From assembly GCF_004359215.1 (NCBI RefSeq), contig NC_090620.1:1935925-1999924 (forward strand): a stretch of DNA of 64,000 nucleotides. The letters are read 5' to 3'. The number at the start of each line of letters is the position of its first letter. The stretch's first letter is position 1. This document shows, one piece after another, positions 20,565 to 32,537 of this stretch. The notes beneath the pieces are model-generated. The model was not told the origin of the DNA and ran no database searches. It worked only from the letters and a program-made list of their open reading frames with translations. The DNA is from Bremia lactucae. Lineage: Eukaryota; Oomycota; Peronosporomycetes; Peronosporales; Peronosporaceae. The position numbers and the translations under genes were made by a program.

Positions 20565-21585
20565 GCGCTGAAGAGGTCGAGAATCACAGCGTCGAAGGTC
20601 GACCACTCGAAAAGGTTGAGTGGTACGAAATTGATGCTGCGTTGTGGAATGCTCGCATTCACAGCAAACACTAACTTAGTTCATGAACACACGTAAATTA
20701 CGGTGTTCATTGCGAGGAGTCTTTGACTCGTTGGGAGTAAATTAACTTTTCCTATTGTATGTTGAGCGAATCGTCGGCTAGTCGCCACTGAGTCGGGCGA
20801 TGCAGGTTCGCATCAGAAGGAGTTAAGCTCGACCCGTCAACGCACCCTCAACTGTGGATGGCGCGTGGTTCAGTCGCAGGCATTGAGCGCTGCCGAACGA
20901 CTGATCGAGGATCTTGAAAGTCAGATTTCGCGACTGACTTCGGATCTTCACGATGTCCGGTCGAGGGATCGCCAGGGTTATGAAAGGTCGAATTTTCGAC
21001 TGGATTTTGGAGAAGCAGATTTTGAGAGACTCGCGTCTAGTGTGCAGTCCTCCCCGCTCTTCAAGTCCTTATTCCGGTTGCAGGCGTTATTGGAAGGGAA
21101 TATTTTCACCTTCCCCATTGCCCCCACCTGATCGACACTCGACCCACGGTCGCGTCACCCCCATCCGTCTAAGGAGACGGATGGGGGTATGTGATATCTG
21201 TTGAATCAACATATCGTTTCAGGCGACCCACGTAAAAGACAGGGTGCGTATTTATATATGGCGGGATTGGGAGCTTTTAATCAAGGTCTCCAACCGCCTC
21301 GCCCGACATAAACAGCCCGATGAAACGCGGCAGTAATTTTTAGTTACTCCAGGTCGTACAGAAACTGATATTTAGGTATGGTAGCAGTACTTAATAGTAC
21401 TTTGTCTCCCACTATAAAGCGCTCATCAATTTTACAACCATCCCGGTCCGCATATTGTTTTTGCTTGTCCTGTCGCTTGCCATCGCGTCACGGACATTTC
21501 ATGTGATGGCTAATCGCCTATCCACAAAGCGTTGAGCATCACTTTCGCTTTTCACATCAAACGTGCCTATGACACAGCCGAGAGG
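20565..21585 (-). pseudogene. Gypsy-1 integrase C-terminus, minus strand
   Basis: Read from 21585 leftward it follows copy C (56800-57500): the tail after the DDE core, then PPYINTHPVFYVGRLKRYVD (about 21265-21205), the GPY/F-type C-terminal module, then the linker before the chromodomain. On the plus strand of the linker (20865-21131) lies an open frame, ALSAAERLIEDLESQISRL, the same antisense frame seen in copies B and C. Confidence 0.7.
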
Positions 21586-22056
21586 TCGGTCATATGACGT
21601 AGGCGAGGTGCCTCGAAATTTCACGCTCACACGAGTTCAGAGGAAGGCCTCAATGAAGTTAAGGGTCTGCAGCTTAAATGTCTCGAATAAGGCTATAGGA
21701 TAGAGAAAAAGTAAAAATGTATGAACATCTTTAGTTTTCTACCGTAACGATCTTTTATCGACAACTGAGCTTATTATATTAATGCTTATCTAAGTATGGC
21801 GCCTCCTTGCGCACCGCACAATCGTGTCTTATAACGATTGGTGGTTTTGATTTAGACTTTAAATCAACCAATCAATTGAACTAATTAATGTCTTGTTTCA
21901 TCAATATTACCATATTTGGTGATATTTGATTTATTAAGTCAAATAATACATAAAGACAATCATTATACTTATTTGCTTATGACCTCTCACAATACCTAAT
22001 ATTAATTATTACTCTTTTAAAAAATGATACTTATGTAACAAAACACCCGTTACACC
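21586..22056 (-). repeat. Gypsy-3 LTR, partial
   Basis: Homologous to the LTR at 40454-40965 in the same orientation (shared GGTGCCTCGAA, TGCGCACCGCACAATCGTG, AATCAACCAATCAAT). It ends with CCCGTTACA at 22056. The other end (about 60-130 bases with the stem-loops) is missing. It separates Gypsy-1 remains from the host gene remnant. Confidence 0.8.
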
Positions 22057-22063
22057 TACTCTC

Positions 22064-22878
22064 GAATCTGTACTGTCAAGGGCAGAGGCGCACAATAATC
22101 AGGCCTGCACGGTACAAAATGCGATCACGAGGGCTCGCACGGCAGAGTAGGAGAATATCAATAACGTTTTGCAGGCAAATTTACCTGATGAAGGTGCTGC
22201 GGCTCGGGTGTAACACCTTGTCAATTTCAAGTAAGCCGACAGCGCCATACGACAAATTATTCAACAATTGAGCTTTTAAAATCACGGTCTATCTGACAGT
22301 TTGTCGGCCATATTCAATAATTATTTCTGAATCGTTGCAAAGAGAATCAGTCAATAGCTTTTTCCTATGTAAAAGTCCTATCGTTTGTGCATTCATCCAT
22401 GGCAAAATTACCTCCGTGCGAGAAGCAGCACCGTATGCCCAGGCCGAGAAGTCGACGACGCAGGCTAAGGCAAAACTTAATCCTTTGATTGGATAGGTTC
22501 ACCTTTTCACAAAAATAAAATTGTCTTAATACGCGATATCAGCTGTCAAAAACAATGATAGACCGCCGTTACCACCGCTCGTTGCAAGTGCTATCGTGGG
22601 TGGCTTGCGCCGCCATGACTTCGAAGCTTGTGCTATTCACCGAGTTTGGCAATCGAAGAGGCCACGGTAAGCACGAGCACGTCTTTTCCGGGGTACGAGC
22701 GATTGCACGAAGTGCTAAATGAAGCTTATTGACATTTGCGTGGTGTGGTTCGCAGATTCAGAGGTACACAGACAAGCAACTCGATAAATTCTTTGGCGTC
22801 GAAGACATTCAAAGGAAGGCGCAGCTTGACCAAGAGCAACTTTGCATTGAAATACCTACATCAGCTGCTAAGAAATAG
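22064..22878 (+). pseudogene. 3' part of an unidentified host gene, decayed
   Basis: Protein-like frames that match no transposon domain. The first (22064-22208) contains SVLSRAEAHNNQACTVQNAI, stopped by TAG after about 30 codons. The second (about 22390-22487) contains VREAAPYAQAEKSTTQAKAK. The best part is a splice pair: donor GTAAGC at 22667 and acceptor TTCGCAG ending 22755 (89-bp intron) join LAIEEAT to a final exon (IQRYTDKQLDKFFGVEDIQR, ending TAG at 22876-22878). Stops in the upstream pieces and an LTR immediately left at 22056 indicate a gene truncated by insertion. It is tail-to-tail with SEC16, 132 bp apart. Function unknown. Confidence 0.4.
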
Positions 22879-23010
22879 GATAATTAACATCTACATGCAA
22901 CTTTTTTATACTGGCTACGCGTACAGGGGTTCGCTAAACTGGCCTGGATCCTTACCAAAACGTGTGTGTTTCCGCTCTCAGCTACTTTTCTTGCATTCTT
23001 TGCTAAAAGA

Positions 23011-26000
23011 CTAGTCTTCCGGGGCACCTACGGATGCGGCACTGGGCTTAAACACAGCAAATTGTGGACGCGGAGGTTTGTAGCTTGTAGCCGATCCACG
23101 ACGTGCATTGTAGTATCCAGGACGCGAAGGTGGCGCCATCATTGCGGCTAGCGGGTCCTTTTTCATGAGATTATGAGACGGTGGTGGGGCCATGAGTGCC
23201 GCCAAGGGATCGTCACTAGGCACAGGTCCGCTTCTCATAGAGCTGGGAGCGGAATTCGTTCCGACTGGAGGAATTCCTGTAGCGCTAGATCCCGGTGCGC
23301 TACCTGGCATCGGGCCAGTGGGTGGGGCGCTGGGCTTTGTAGGCTCCGCAGTAGAAGCTTCGCCTGGGAAAACCCAGCGCTTCGCCTCTTCATCATAATA
23401 TGCCTCCATCTGCACCCCAAGTTTGGCCACCTTGGCCTCAGGGTTCATCTTTGTAACGATAAATGACGACAAGCCAGACAACCATCCCGAGCCTTTTGAG
23501 CTTCCACTGGGTGGTGGCGTCTTTGAACGCACGACTTTCTTGGTTTTTGGACTGGCCTTGCCCTTGTCACTCATTGGTCCGCTCATCGTGGTGGCCTCTA
23601 CAGGTGAAAGCGTCGTCACGACTTTAGCAGCTACTTGACTGGATAATGTCTTTGCTGAGGGGTCAGTCAATGCGTTCGGTGACTGAAGCGAATCTGGTGA
23701 ATGCTGTTGTGATGACAGAGGCTGTTCGTGCGTCGACGGCACATACTCAAGAGGGCTCGGCGGCAAGGAACTTGGAGGAACTAAAGACATTCCGTTGAAG
23801 CTAGCATTACTACGCGTACTATGATTGCTTCCAGGGGGTTCCATCGAATGCTGCGAGCGCATGAAGCCAGAGCCATGCTGTTGGGGACCATTTCCCTTAC
23901 TCGAGACAATTGGGCGTCTGTTTCCTGGATAGGAGTCAGGCGACTGTAGCAGCTGAAGCCCGTTGCTGGATGAGGGAGTTTCGCTGACAGCATCTGGTCT
24001 TGAATAAAGAGTTGGAGTCGACGCGGAAGAACTTCTCTGGTAGCGTCCTACCGAACTTGTTTGAGACGTTGGAGGAGTATCGTGAATGGACGAGTTAGAA
24101 ACTACGGTCGACGAAGGCAGCTGTGCCGTAGGTGGCGAGGTTTGCTGTGATACGTATGAAGGCTTCGGGATCGAATTTAAATCTGTCACAGCGGGAGCTT
24201 TCGGATAAATTGTTACAGGCGATATCGCTTCGCTCGCGTACAAGCCACTTGGGGCTTTTGAATTGGAAATAGAAGCGGCACTTGAGTCGTTGCCCTCCAC
24301 TACTCGATTCACAATCTTGCCCATGATACTCAATGCACTACCAAGACCCCACTTGCCTTGCTTGCGGTCACTCTCTCGACTGGTCGAAGCTGCAACCAAG
24401 GCCACACGATCTTGTCCGAGGTGTTGACGCAGCCGGTCGTCCAGCACTGTGAGCTGGTTCTTCATCCCTTCCAAATACATCGATGTGCCGGGCTTCGTTG
24501 TCGCAGTCACGGCCTTAATTAGTATTAACATGGACGTAACATACTTAAAAGCAATCTCGAGTTTTCCAAGATCAGCCAGCATCATGGCGTAAATGAGTTT
24601 ATAGCCCTGAAACGGAATCATCACGTTGTCCGCCGCATCTTTCGAAAGCTTTTGAGACCATTCGTACATTTCCGTGCGCTGCACAGCACCTGGCGACACG
24701 TAAAATCGCGCTTCCGTTGGCGTGCGGTGATCGCCTCCCAAAAGTGCGATTTTGGAAGTTGGTATCGGTGCCTCCACTTGAATGCCTGCAAGCAAGTAGC
24801 AAATGTGTGCTGCAGTAACCAAGTTTGCTTCGTTCCATAACCGGTCGCCAAGCTCTGTTAAAATCTTGTTAGTATCAGCGGTTCGATTTGCTAAAAGAAC
24901 TTGCGCATGCGATGTCCATGCAGACAGAACCAGCGATTCTGTAGATTGTTGAGCGTTTGTATGCAATAGCCGTTTTGGCTCTTGCACACTTTTTTCCTGT
25001 TGGTCTGCGAAAGCCATAAACAATGCGCGACTGGGATCTCCTACTGCATATGTATCGTCGACGTAATTGCGTAAGACTCGCTTAATTTAAGCAAAAGAAA
25101 CACATGTGAGCCATCGCTGAGGCTCTTATAAGAAAAAACTGAAGGCAAACACTGACCTTGTATTCCTCTTTGTTCGTAAAGGAAGCAATTAACATGGCCT
25201 CTGGCCACATGTGCGCACTCATAGCTGTCGAGATCGCACCCTTACGATCGCCAACCAAAAGCAGTTCACGCAAATGGTTTGTATGTTTCACCTTCAGTTC
25301 CGGATGCTACGACAATTATTTAAATGACGCATGAGAATTAAGAGCATAATTGATAGAATTTAATTAAACAAAACTTTTGGCCACTTACCACCGCAGAGTG
25401 AGTGTTTCGAGCCTCGGGAAATAGTGGCGGTTGGTTCCCGTTACGCCGCTTACTGCTCTTGTCGAACAGGATGATCAATTGAGCCTCAGGTGATTCAGGA
25501 TCATTGGGTTTCATTGTCCCAGGGTCTGAGCGCAGCTTTCCGTTGCATTTAATAATAATACGCAAGACACCCAGAAGCAGCCGATCGTCCTCGTCTTCAG
25601 CATCAATTGCACTTGTTGGTGCCTCACTTCGTTTAAGTCGATCATCGATATATTCTCGAATTACGTCTTCCGAAACATTACCCGTCAGCGGCCCAGGAAA
25701 AGTGTCCATTTGACTATATTCCTTGTCCTTCGAGTGAAGCTGGTCCATGCGATAGAAATTTACTGGCCCTTTGCAAAGCTCGCTATTCCCACCGTTCTCA
25801 AATTCAGATCGCCTAAAATTGAACATATTAACCGAATTATTCATTATAAGATGCCACTTGCTGTTGTACACGAAAGAAAACTTACGGAAGGGTGCCACGA
25901 GGATTATTGCGGAAGCTGCTTCCTGAAATATTTGGTCGAAATTTTCTATCTGGAAACATCGTCACCACATTTCCCCCGAAGCCGAATGATGCAAGACATG

Positions 26001-29000
26001 ATGGCGGAGCAACACATGGATCTTTGTGCTTGTTAGCGGTCATCTCGAAGGGTGCTGCAACAATATGAGAAGCCTGCGATGTATTTGCCGCGTGATAGCC
26101 AAGTCCCGCACCAAAGGCATGCTTATCTGCGAGATGATTTTGAATTTGCTTCACACCACCTGCCCGATCTTCGAATCCAGTTGCACTATAGGGCTGCTGT
26201 TGATGATATTGCTGCTCCGGCATTTGATAGTGCAAGTGATTCGCGGTACGTGTGATGTCAGCCCCATGGTCACCTATATTATACAAGCTTCTTGGAGAAG
26301 CTGCAGGTTCGTGCACACCGCTTCCACCATACAAAGCACCACCATTATTTGGAGGAGATGCAACTGTAAAATCTTGAGCTCGCTCCTGCCCCTGCTGCTG
26401 ATAGTACGCTGGCTGCGCAAACTGGTGCGATGAAGTCGCATTGTGTGTCTGTGCTGGCAGGTTGCTAAAGAAATCAGTTGGAAGTCGCTGCTCACTGGAC
26501 CCTTGTGAGCTGAAGCCAGCAAACCCGTCGATTGACTGAGGTCGTTTAGTAATTCGCATGTTTTCGTCTCGTCTCATAGTGCTGTTATGCAAATTTTTAT
26601 CACTGATAGCGGCACTTGAGGGCGTGATTTCACTAACACTGTCGGAATCACGCTGCCTCGTGTCACCCGGCATAGGGGGGTTGACATAGGCCGTTGATGG
26701 TGGTTTATTAACTTGAGCTATAGGTGCAGTTTCAGGCGCTCTTGCGTTCTTTTCGTTCAAGTCGAACCGGCTTAAATCAGCTTTAACGTATGGTTGCTCT
26801 TGGTTTACCATCCGTTGTGATTGTCCATGAGCGGCCTGCCCATCAAACGCATTGGAAGCAGAGGAATTATTACGCTGCATCATTTGCATAGCCGACGAAT
26901 CCTGTGAGGTAGTACCACCAAAGAACGATGAAGCTGTGACTTGGGTATTTGCAGAAAGCGCTTCAGAAAAATAAGAGGTTGCATTGAACGATGTATGCAC
27001 TGGAGTCGTATTGATGTGCTGTTGCCCATTATTCCAACTTCCAACAGATGTGTTGGTTTCATGAAAACTTCCGGAGGATACATGATGCGAGACGCTGACA
27101 TTGTCCACAGAGCTAGGTGACGAATATGAATTGCGCGGCTGTGCGTAAAAGCCTTCCGATGTTTCAACTTCAAACTGTCTTTTATCATTCGCAGCCACCA
27201 AGAATGTCTGCTGGGCGTGAGTTTGCGTTGGCTGCTGGAAGACTAAATTCGCAGGAGCAGCGGGTATACTTTCTTCACCACGTTCTATAGTTTTTGACAA
27301 TGCATCCAATTTGTTTGTTGTCGATAATCTTTCAAAAAATGCGTCGGCCGCTGCACCTGACAATGTTCGTGAGTCATCGCGAGTTTGCGTAGTAGCTTCT
27401 GGAGTGTATATATGATTTTGGTTTCCACCGAGCGGCTGTTCGGACAAACGAGAATGCCCATGCACATCTGCCGCATGATTAGAAATTATTGAAGGGCCAG
27501 ATATCGGCCTCTGGTAATTGGAGCTACTTCGGCTCCCAAAATCGCTGTGCTCACGCCAAACTTTATTACTAGTAATAGAGCTTGTCGATGATTGATGGCT
27601 GAAATTGCTACCAATACTTTGTTCCACGCCCTTCTTTTGCTCATACGATCGCCCATTAAATGCATTGCCTGCGAATTGGCCATGACGATCTTCTCCTGAT
27701 GTCTTAAAATCACCCGACGAGCTTTGATTTGGAGGTAAAGTTAAAGTGCTGCATAGTGATTGATTGTGGCCCCCAACAAGCGAGGTACTTGGTATACTCA
27801 ACGATTGCTTGAACGAGTTCGCAGCAATTGAGTCGCTATTATCGGAAGGCCGGTAGCCACCAATTACAGCATCTGCGGAAGTCTGCGCAGCTCCATTTAA
27901 ATGAGGTTTTGCTTTACGATCGATGCCCAAGTGATCCCCGGAACCTAGACTACTGATATTCGCAGACTGAATCGAGTTTTCAAAGTCATATTGAGTATTG
28001 CTATGCGTGGCAAAGAAATTTGCTTTGTTATCAGTGCTCGAATCATTATATCCGAAAGCGCTTGGAACATGAGCTTCTGCTTTTGAGTGGTCAAATGGAC
28101 TAGACGAACCAAATTGGCTGTGAAAAGAGGAAATGTTCGAGGCGTGAGTGCCGGAAATTGTATCCCTTCCACCTTGGTTGATGTGCTACAAATTTTGCAC
28201 GAACAGCATGTAAAATTTCGCAATAAAATAAACCCATCAAATTATCTAACATCAGTACCTGATTGAGCACCTGATGACCAGAGCTGTGTGAATGCTTCAC
28301 CGATGTGGCATGTGGACTTTCAAAAAAACTAGTTGAAGAGCCTGCAGTCACAAGGTTTTCGACGTTTAACGTTGGAAGCTCAGGTGCATCCGATGGCTTC
28401 GTAATATTTGCCGACGCCGAAAATGCACTAAACGGATTGGGAATATCAGCGCCAGTCGTGGCACCAAATAGTGATGCAGCACTTGGAAAAATCTCTTCCT
28501 GAGTAATGCCCCCCAACTGGTGAGTAACACCGGAAGGTATCGACGAAGCAGCAACTGGTCCACTGACTGCCTGCTGAGATGTAGAGAAAAGTCCCGACGA
28601 GCTTGCACACGGCTTTTCATCGTTAGAATTATCAGGACTACCATATACTGACGACAGCGCGGCTGATTTGGATTCTTCAAACTTCGTGACTAAATTCGTA
28701 TTTGGTGCGGATTCTGCGAATGGCTCCTGCGCGTCACGACTCGCTATCGTTTCCGAATTGTATTGCATACTCGATGCGCCATACTCCGAAGCAGAGCGCA
28801 GGTTTGCACTCATGTTTTCGTTTATGCTGGTTGTTTCTGATGCATTATCATCGGAAAATTCTTCATCACTGGCATTATCAGAACCACCAATAGTTGTTCC
28901 AGGGGCTGAAAACTGTCCTTCACTTGCTGAAGGAAAATCCGTACCGAATGCTGTACTCGCATTGGATGAGTTCACCATACTCGGGGTTTCGGATATACTA

Positions 29001-31324
29001 CCGTCTGAATAGGCTCCGCTTTCGCTTATGTGCTCTGAGCCACCGAACGTAGCCCCCGCAGAGGATACCCCAAACGAGGCAATGGAGCTGCCATCATGAT
29101 CCGTACTTGCAACTGACGATTGATTCATGCGATGACTTGCGAACGAGGACTGCGAACCACCATACAGGGAAGAAGGACGCCCCGCAGACGGAAAGAACGA
29201 ATTTTCACCAGAGAATGACACAACAGAATCTCGCTCTTCTTCATCACTTTGGCCTTGCCTTGTATAGAGACGCGAGCCAATACAACGCGAATTGGCTTGC
29301 TCTTCAAAAGGCGCTTGATTTTGCTCATAAGACTGTGTTGAGCGATCGTTCCACTTGACGCTAGAATGAGTATATGATTCTCGACTTCCAAGTCGACTGT
29401 CGTCTTCACTACCGTCGGTGGACGTCATTGTATCATGTTGAGTCGATTTTTCTTCGTGTTCAGTAGATAATGCAGCGCCAGAACTATCGCCTCGAAAATC
29501 AAAGGTGTCATTGCCATGGGGCGACGGAACACGTCCAAAAGCCCCCCCTGTCCCAGTCGGTGTATGTAAGAATCGTGCAGCGCGTGGTACTTCAGTGACG
29601 CTTATTTGTTTCTGAGATTTGGTCCTAGTGGTCGAAAAGGGTGGGCTTCCGGTATCCATATAGGTCGCTGGCTTTAGTTCAGGCTTTCTCTCAGAATAAT
29701 GCAATTGAGCTGATTGTTGGTGTGTCTGCGAAGGAGACATCGCAATAGTGTCTTGGCCTGTCACGTCGTCTTGCCTACCAATCTCCTTCTTTTCCTGATA
29801 TTGTGAGCCAGAATGATCAAAGACAGCTGCTGATTTCGTAACCTCCTGCTTGGTTGGCAACGCAAAAGAATTATCATGGCTCGAGAAATCAGGATAGGCA
29901 GTATTACCATGGCTTTCAGCAGCAAATGTCCTGTACGACGAATCCTCGACAGTCTCATTCCAATCATCCTTTGCATGGTCATCATGATCAAACAAAGCAT
30001 CTTCTTCATTCCAAAAGTCGCCAGCTGGACTAGTAAGCTCAACAGGGGGAGCCATGAGCGCATCCGTCTGCACGGTCATCGTTGCTGTATCAGACATGAT
30101 TAAGCCACTTGAAGCAGCTTCATTTACTTTGCCTTCTTCCGATAAGTTTTCCACAACTTTTTCCTGGTGATGCCAATCCTCATCTTGCTGATGCGACTCT
30201 GTGCAAGTCATCGCTTCGCTGCGACGGTCACTCCTCGTTTTAAACGCACTTTGTTCTGTAGGTTTGTGGGCCAGAAACGACGATTGCATCGCTGCAAAAG
30301 CCGTCTTAGCTGTAGGCGTATGCTCGAGCACTGACCTTGTTTCTATAGGCGACAGCAGCTGTGAAGTAGCGCTTTTCGTTCCATACGTAGGAGGTGTCGA
30401 TGGTACAGCTGCTGGAGGTAAAGATGTCACTTGCGCCTTGCCGCTCTCCTTTTCCACTTCAAAGTTTCCCGATGCCACAGACAAAGATTCTGCTACGTCA
30501 CGAACATGCAGTGGCGATATCAACTTGTTCGGGTCATTTACTTCCCCTGCAGATGACGAAGTTGTGCACAGCGGCAAATGGGCATGGGGTGCCATCGGTG
30601 TGGCAACAGGTGACGCAAATAAATCATCATCGTCTCCCCACGAAAATTCTTCTTTTTGCACTTGTGCTGCAGCAGCAGCCATCGGCGTTCCTGTCGTCAC
30701 GGACGCTGTTGCATCGTCCATGGACCCAGAAAGCACCGTCGAGGGCGAGTCGCAGTCCCATCCATCATCGCTGTATAAATCTTCAGCGTCGTCCATTGAA
30801 AAGAGTTGCGTTGGCTTGGATCTTGCTGCCAAATTTGTGCTAGATGAAGCAGCTAGCAAAATTGGCTCCACTGTCGCCGATTTCGTTTGGTTTGTGTCTT
30901 TGCTGCTAGGATCAGTTGTCATAGAATTTGTTGTCGACTTTGTAGTGCTCGTAGTCCTACTACCTGGTATACCAAGAGATCCGATCGAGGGAGGGATAGA
31001 TCGCTGGCTGCCCAGTCCGCCAATGGGCGGCGGTGTCCACGATGATGTGGACGATCTTGAGGCCGTATTAGATACATAGTGCTTAGTCGTTTGGCTATAA
31101 TTCTTGCTGACACTACTGGCGCTGTTGCCGCGCGAGGCGTTGGTGATTCCCAGCGAGGCGAAAAAATTCTCGTTCGGGGCGGCGCTTACAGGCTTTTGAC
31201 GCAGCCGTGATCCAGTGCTCGCAGGCCTAGTGCTGGTGCTTTCAGAAACAGAATTTTCAGCATGAGCTTCTGTGGCAGGCGTCGAGCCAGCAGCTGCGGA
31301 GAAGTAGCCGCGGCTTCCGTCCAT
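23011..31324 (-). CDS. SEC16: SEC16: COPII coat assembly scaffold of ER exit sites (5 exons, 2669 aa)
   Basis: Peripheral ER-membrane scaffold that recruits COPII components and organises ER exit sites. Exons: 31324-28259, 28185-25886, 25812-25389, 25306-25157 and 25080-23011. All four introns are GT-AG, 73-82 bp, and the joined frame is open throughout (8010 nt). Residues 1 to about 1740 are low-complexity, Ser/Thr/Gln/Asn-rich and probably disordered. The central conserved domain begins at about 1745 (SCLASFGFGGNVVTMFPD) and crosses intron 2. The ACE1-Sec16 helical domain follows (LRELLLVGDRKGAISTAM, WPEAMLIASF; then FQGYKLIYAMMLADLGKLE, about residues 1935-2160). The tail is Pro/Ser-rich with DPLAALMAPP and DPLAAMMAPP repeats. 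The ATG at 31324 is the first after an in-frame TGA 48 bases upstream. It is longer than yeast and human Sec16 (roughly 2200-2350 aa), mainly in the N-terminus. No damage is seen. Confidence 0.95.
25081..25156 (-). other. SEC16 intron 4 (76 bp)
   Basis: Donor GTCAGT, acceptor AAATTAAG. Phase 0. Joins ...TNKEEYK to RVLRNYVDD within the ACE1 domain. Confidence 0.92.
25307..25388 (-). other. SEC16 intron 3 (82 bp)
   Basis: Donor GTAAGT, acceptor GTCGTAG. Phase 0. Joins ...THSAVV-type end to HPELKVKHTNHL, the start of the ACE1 helical domain. Confidence 0.92.
25813..25885 (-). other. SEC16 intron 2 (73 bp)
   Basis: Donor GTAAGT, acceptor ATTTTAG. Splits a Pro codon (two bases on the left exon), joining ...GTLP to RSEFENGG inside the central conserved domain. 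Confidence 0.93.
28186..28258 (-). other. SEC16 intron 1 (73 bp)
   Basis: Minus-strand donor GTACTG and acceptor TTTGTAG. Phase 0. Joins ...VLNQ to HINQGG...; in-frame TAG at the acceptor means the intron must be spliced. Confidence 0.9.
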
Positions 31325-31758
31325 CTGCTTTGCACTTACGGATGCGGTTTCGAATTTGTGAGGTTGATGTCAATAGGAAATTATATGTGATGAGGTCTGC
31401 CTACGTAAAGCCACTTTTGGCTTATATCTTAAAATAGTGATAGACCTGCAGATTTAATTAATTTTGCCCTCGATTTTGACAGCATTCTATCTCGTTGTCA
31501 TGTAAGTTTCTGCCTTTGTTCTAAATTGTGATTTGCAAATATTCAAATTCTTAATTACAAAAGTTCGCTGGCATTTGAGGACGTTGAAGTGTTTGTTACG
31601 TTTTTTTTCAATTTTCACAGGACCAGCTCTTAGTGAAAAAACGATTACTTTTAGAAACTTTCAACAGGAACGACTCGGGACAAATTTAGTGACGCACACA
31701 CGCCAACTGTCGTCATCCTCCTCTGCCCGACCGCTAATCTTTATTTATATTATTTTTA
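31325..31758 (-). promoter_or_regulatory. SEC16 upstream region (only ~430 bp before Gypsy-1)
   Basis: No open frame of note. In-frame stop TGA at 31370-31372. The region is AT-rich with a C/T-rich stretch at 31710-31730 on the plus strand. I see no motif I can name with confidence. All of the SEC16 proximal promoter must lie here or inside the adjoining LTR. Confidence 0.4.
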
Positions 31759-32498
31759 ACAGGCTAAATTTGCCCTAATGTTACACCGTCCCCGTTTAGT
31801 AAACTTGTTGTACTTAAGGGGATGGTCAATTACTTAAATAAAGTCCCACCACTTGGGTGTGTTCACACTGTGAACCATTCACATAGGAGGGATGACGCCT
31901 AGTGTAACGGGGTGTATCGTGACATGAAATTAACACTAAGAGGTTGTTAATTAATATTATCTAAAAGATAGATAATATTTGGAGGAAATTACTTTATATA
32001 GTAATTTCCTGAATTCTTATCCATAACTTGCCTTAAGAGAAGTCTTCCTCTATACGTACAGTGTACGTCACCTAACGAGAGGCACCACTCACATCTGAAG
32101 CAGTGTGAAGTGGACTTGTACTGAAACAGTACAAGTCGCAGTGCCCCGTTACACCTAGCGTCATTTGATACGCGAGGTATCTAGAAAGATACGCTCGCAA
32201 TCCATTTTAGTGTTATCTACAGAGATGATATTTTTGATTGGTAAGAATACCTATTTATATTTAATACGATTAAATATAAATATGTCTGAAAACTACAAAT
32301 TGGTAAGTGCGCACGAGGAGCCGGGTTACCGCTCCCGTGACGACACTTTACTAATGCACTTAGTGCGTTGGGTGAGGTCGCTAAGGTGCCCACCACAACT
32401 ACCTCACTGCTCGCAAGAAGACGGACTAACCGCTTCTTCGCTGTGCTAGGGTATGTGCTTGTGAAGAGCGTTGCCGTATAAAGACGTGCCCGCCTACA
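31759..32498 (+). repeat. 5' LTR of Gypsy-1 copy B, interrupted
   Basis: Homologous to LTRs at 14685 and 58304. It starts near GGCTAAATTTGCCC (or at TGTTACACCG, 31779) and ends CCCGCCTACA at 32498, followed by a primer-binding-like TTGGTAGCACTTGAAG. A 251-bp solo LTR is inserted at 31903-32153. LTR length without it is about 485 bp. Confidence 0.8.
31903..32153 (+). repeat. Nested solo LTR-E (251 bp) with 5-bp target duplication
   Basis: Begins TGTAACGGGG and ends CCCCGTTACA. Flanked by CCTAG on both sides (31898-31902 and 32154-32158). The homologous LTR at 58304-58823 has the uninterrupted site GACGCCTAGCGTCAT. Compared with the 451-bp copy it lacks about 200 internal bases. The terminal stem-loop is kept (arms 32113-32123 and 32127-32137). 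Confidence 0.95.
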
Positions 32499-32537
32499 CT
32501 TGGTAGCACTTGAAGTCCTTTCCACGACCCGCGTCTC

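Noticed and set aside
25710..26433. Plus-strand frames opposite SEC16 exons 2 and 3
   Set aside because: Shadows of the SEC16 coding sequence; no start context or domain.
30201..31079. Plus-strand open frame of 292 codons opposite SEC16 exon 1
   Set aside because: It is the complement of Ser/Thr-rich SEC16 codons; the minus-strand frame is proven by splicing and conserved domains, and the plus peptide has no natural character.
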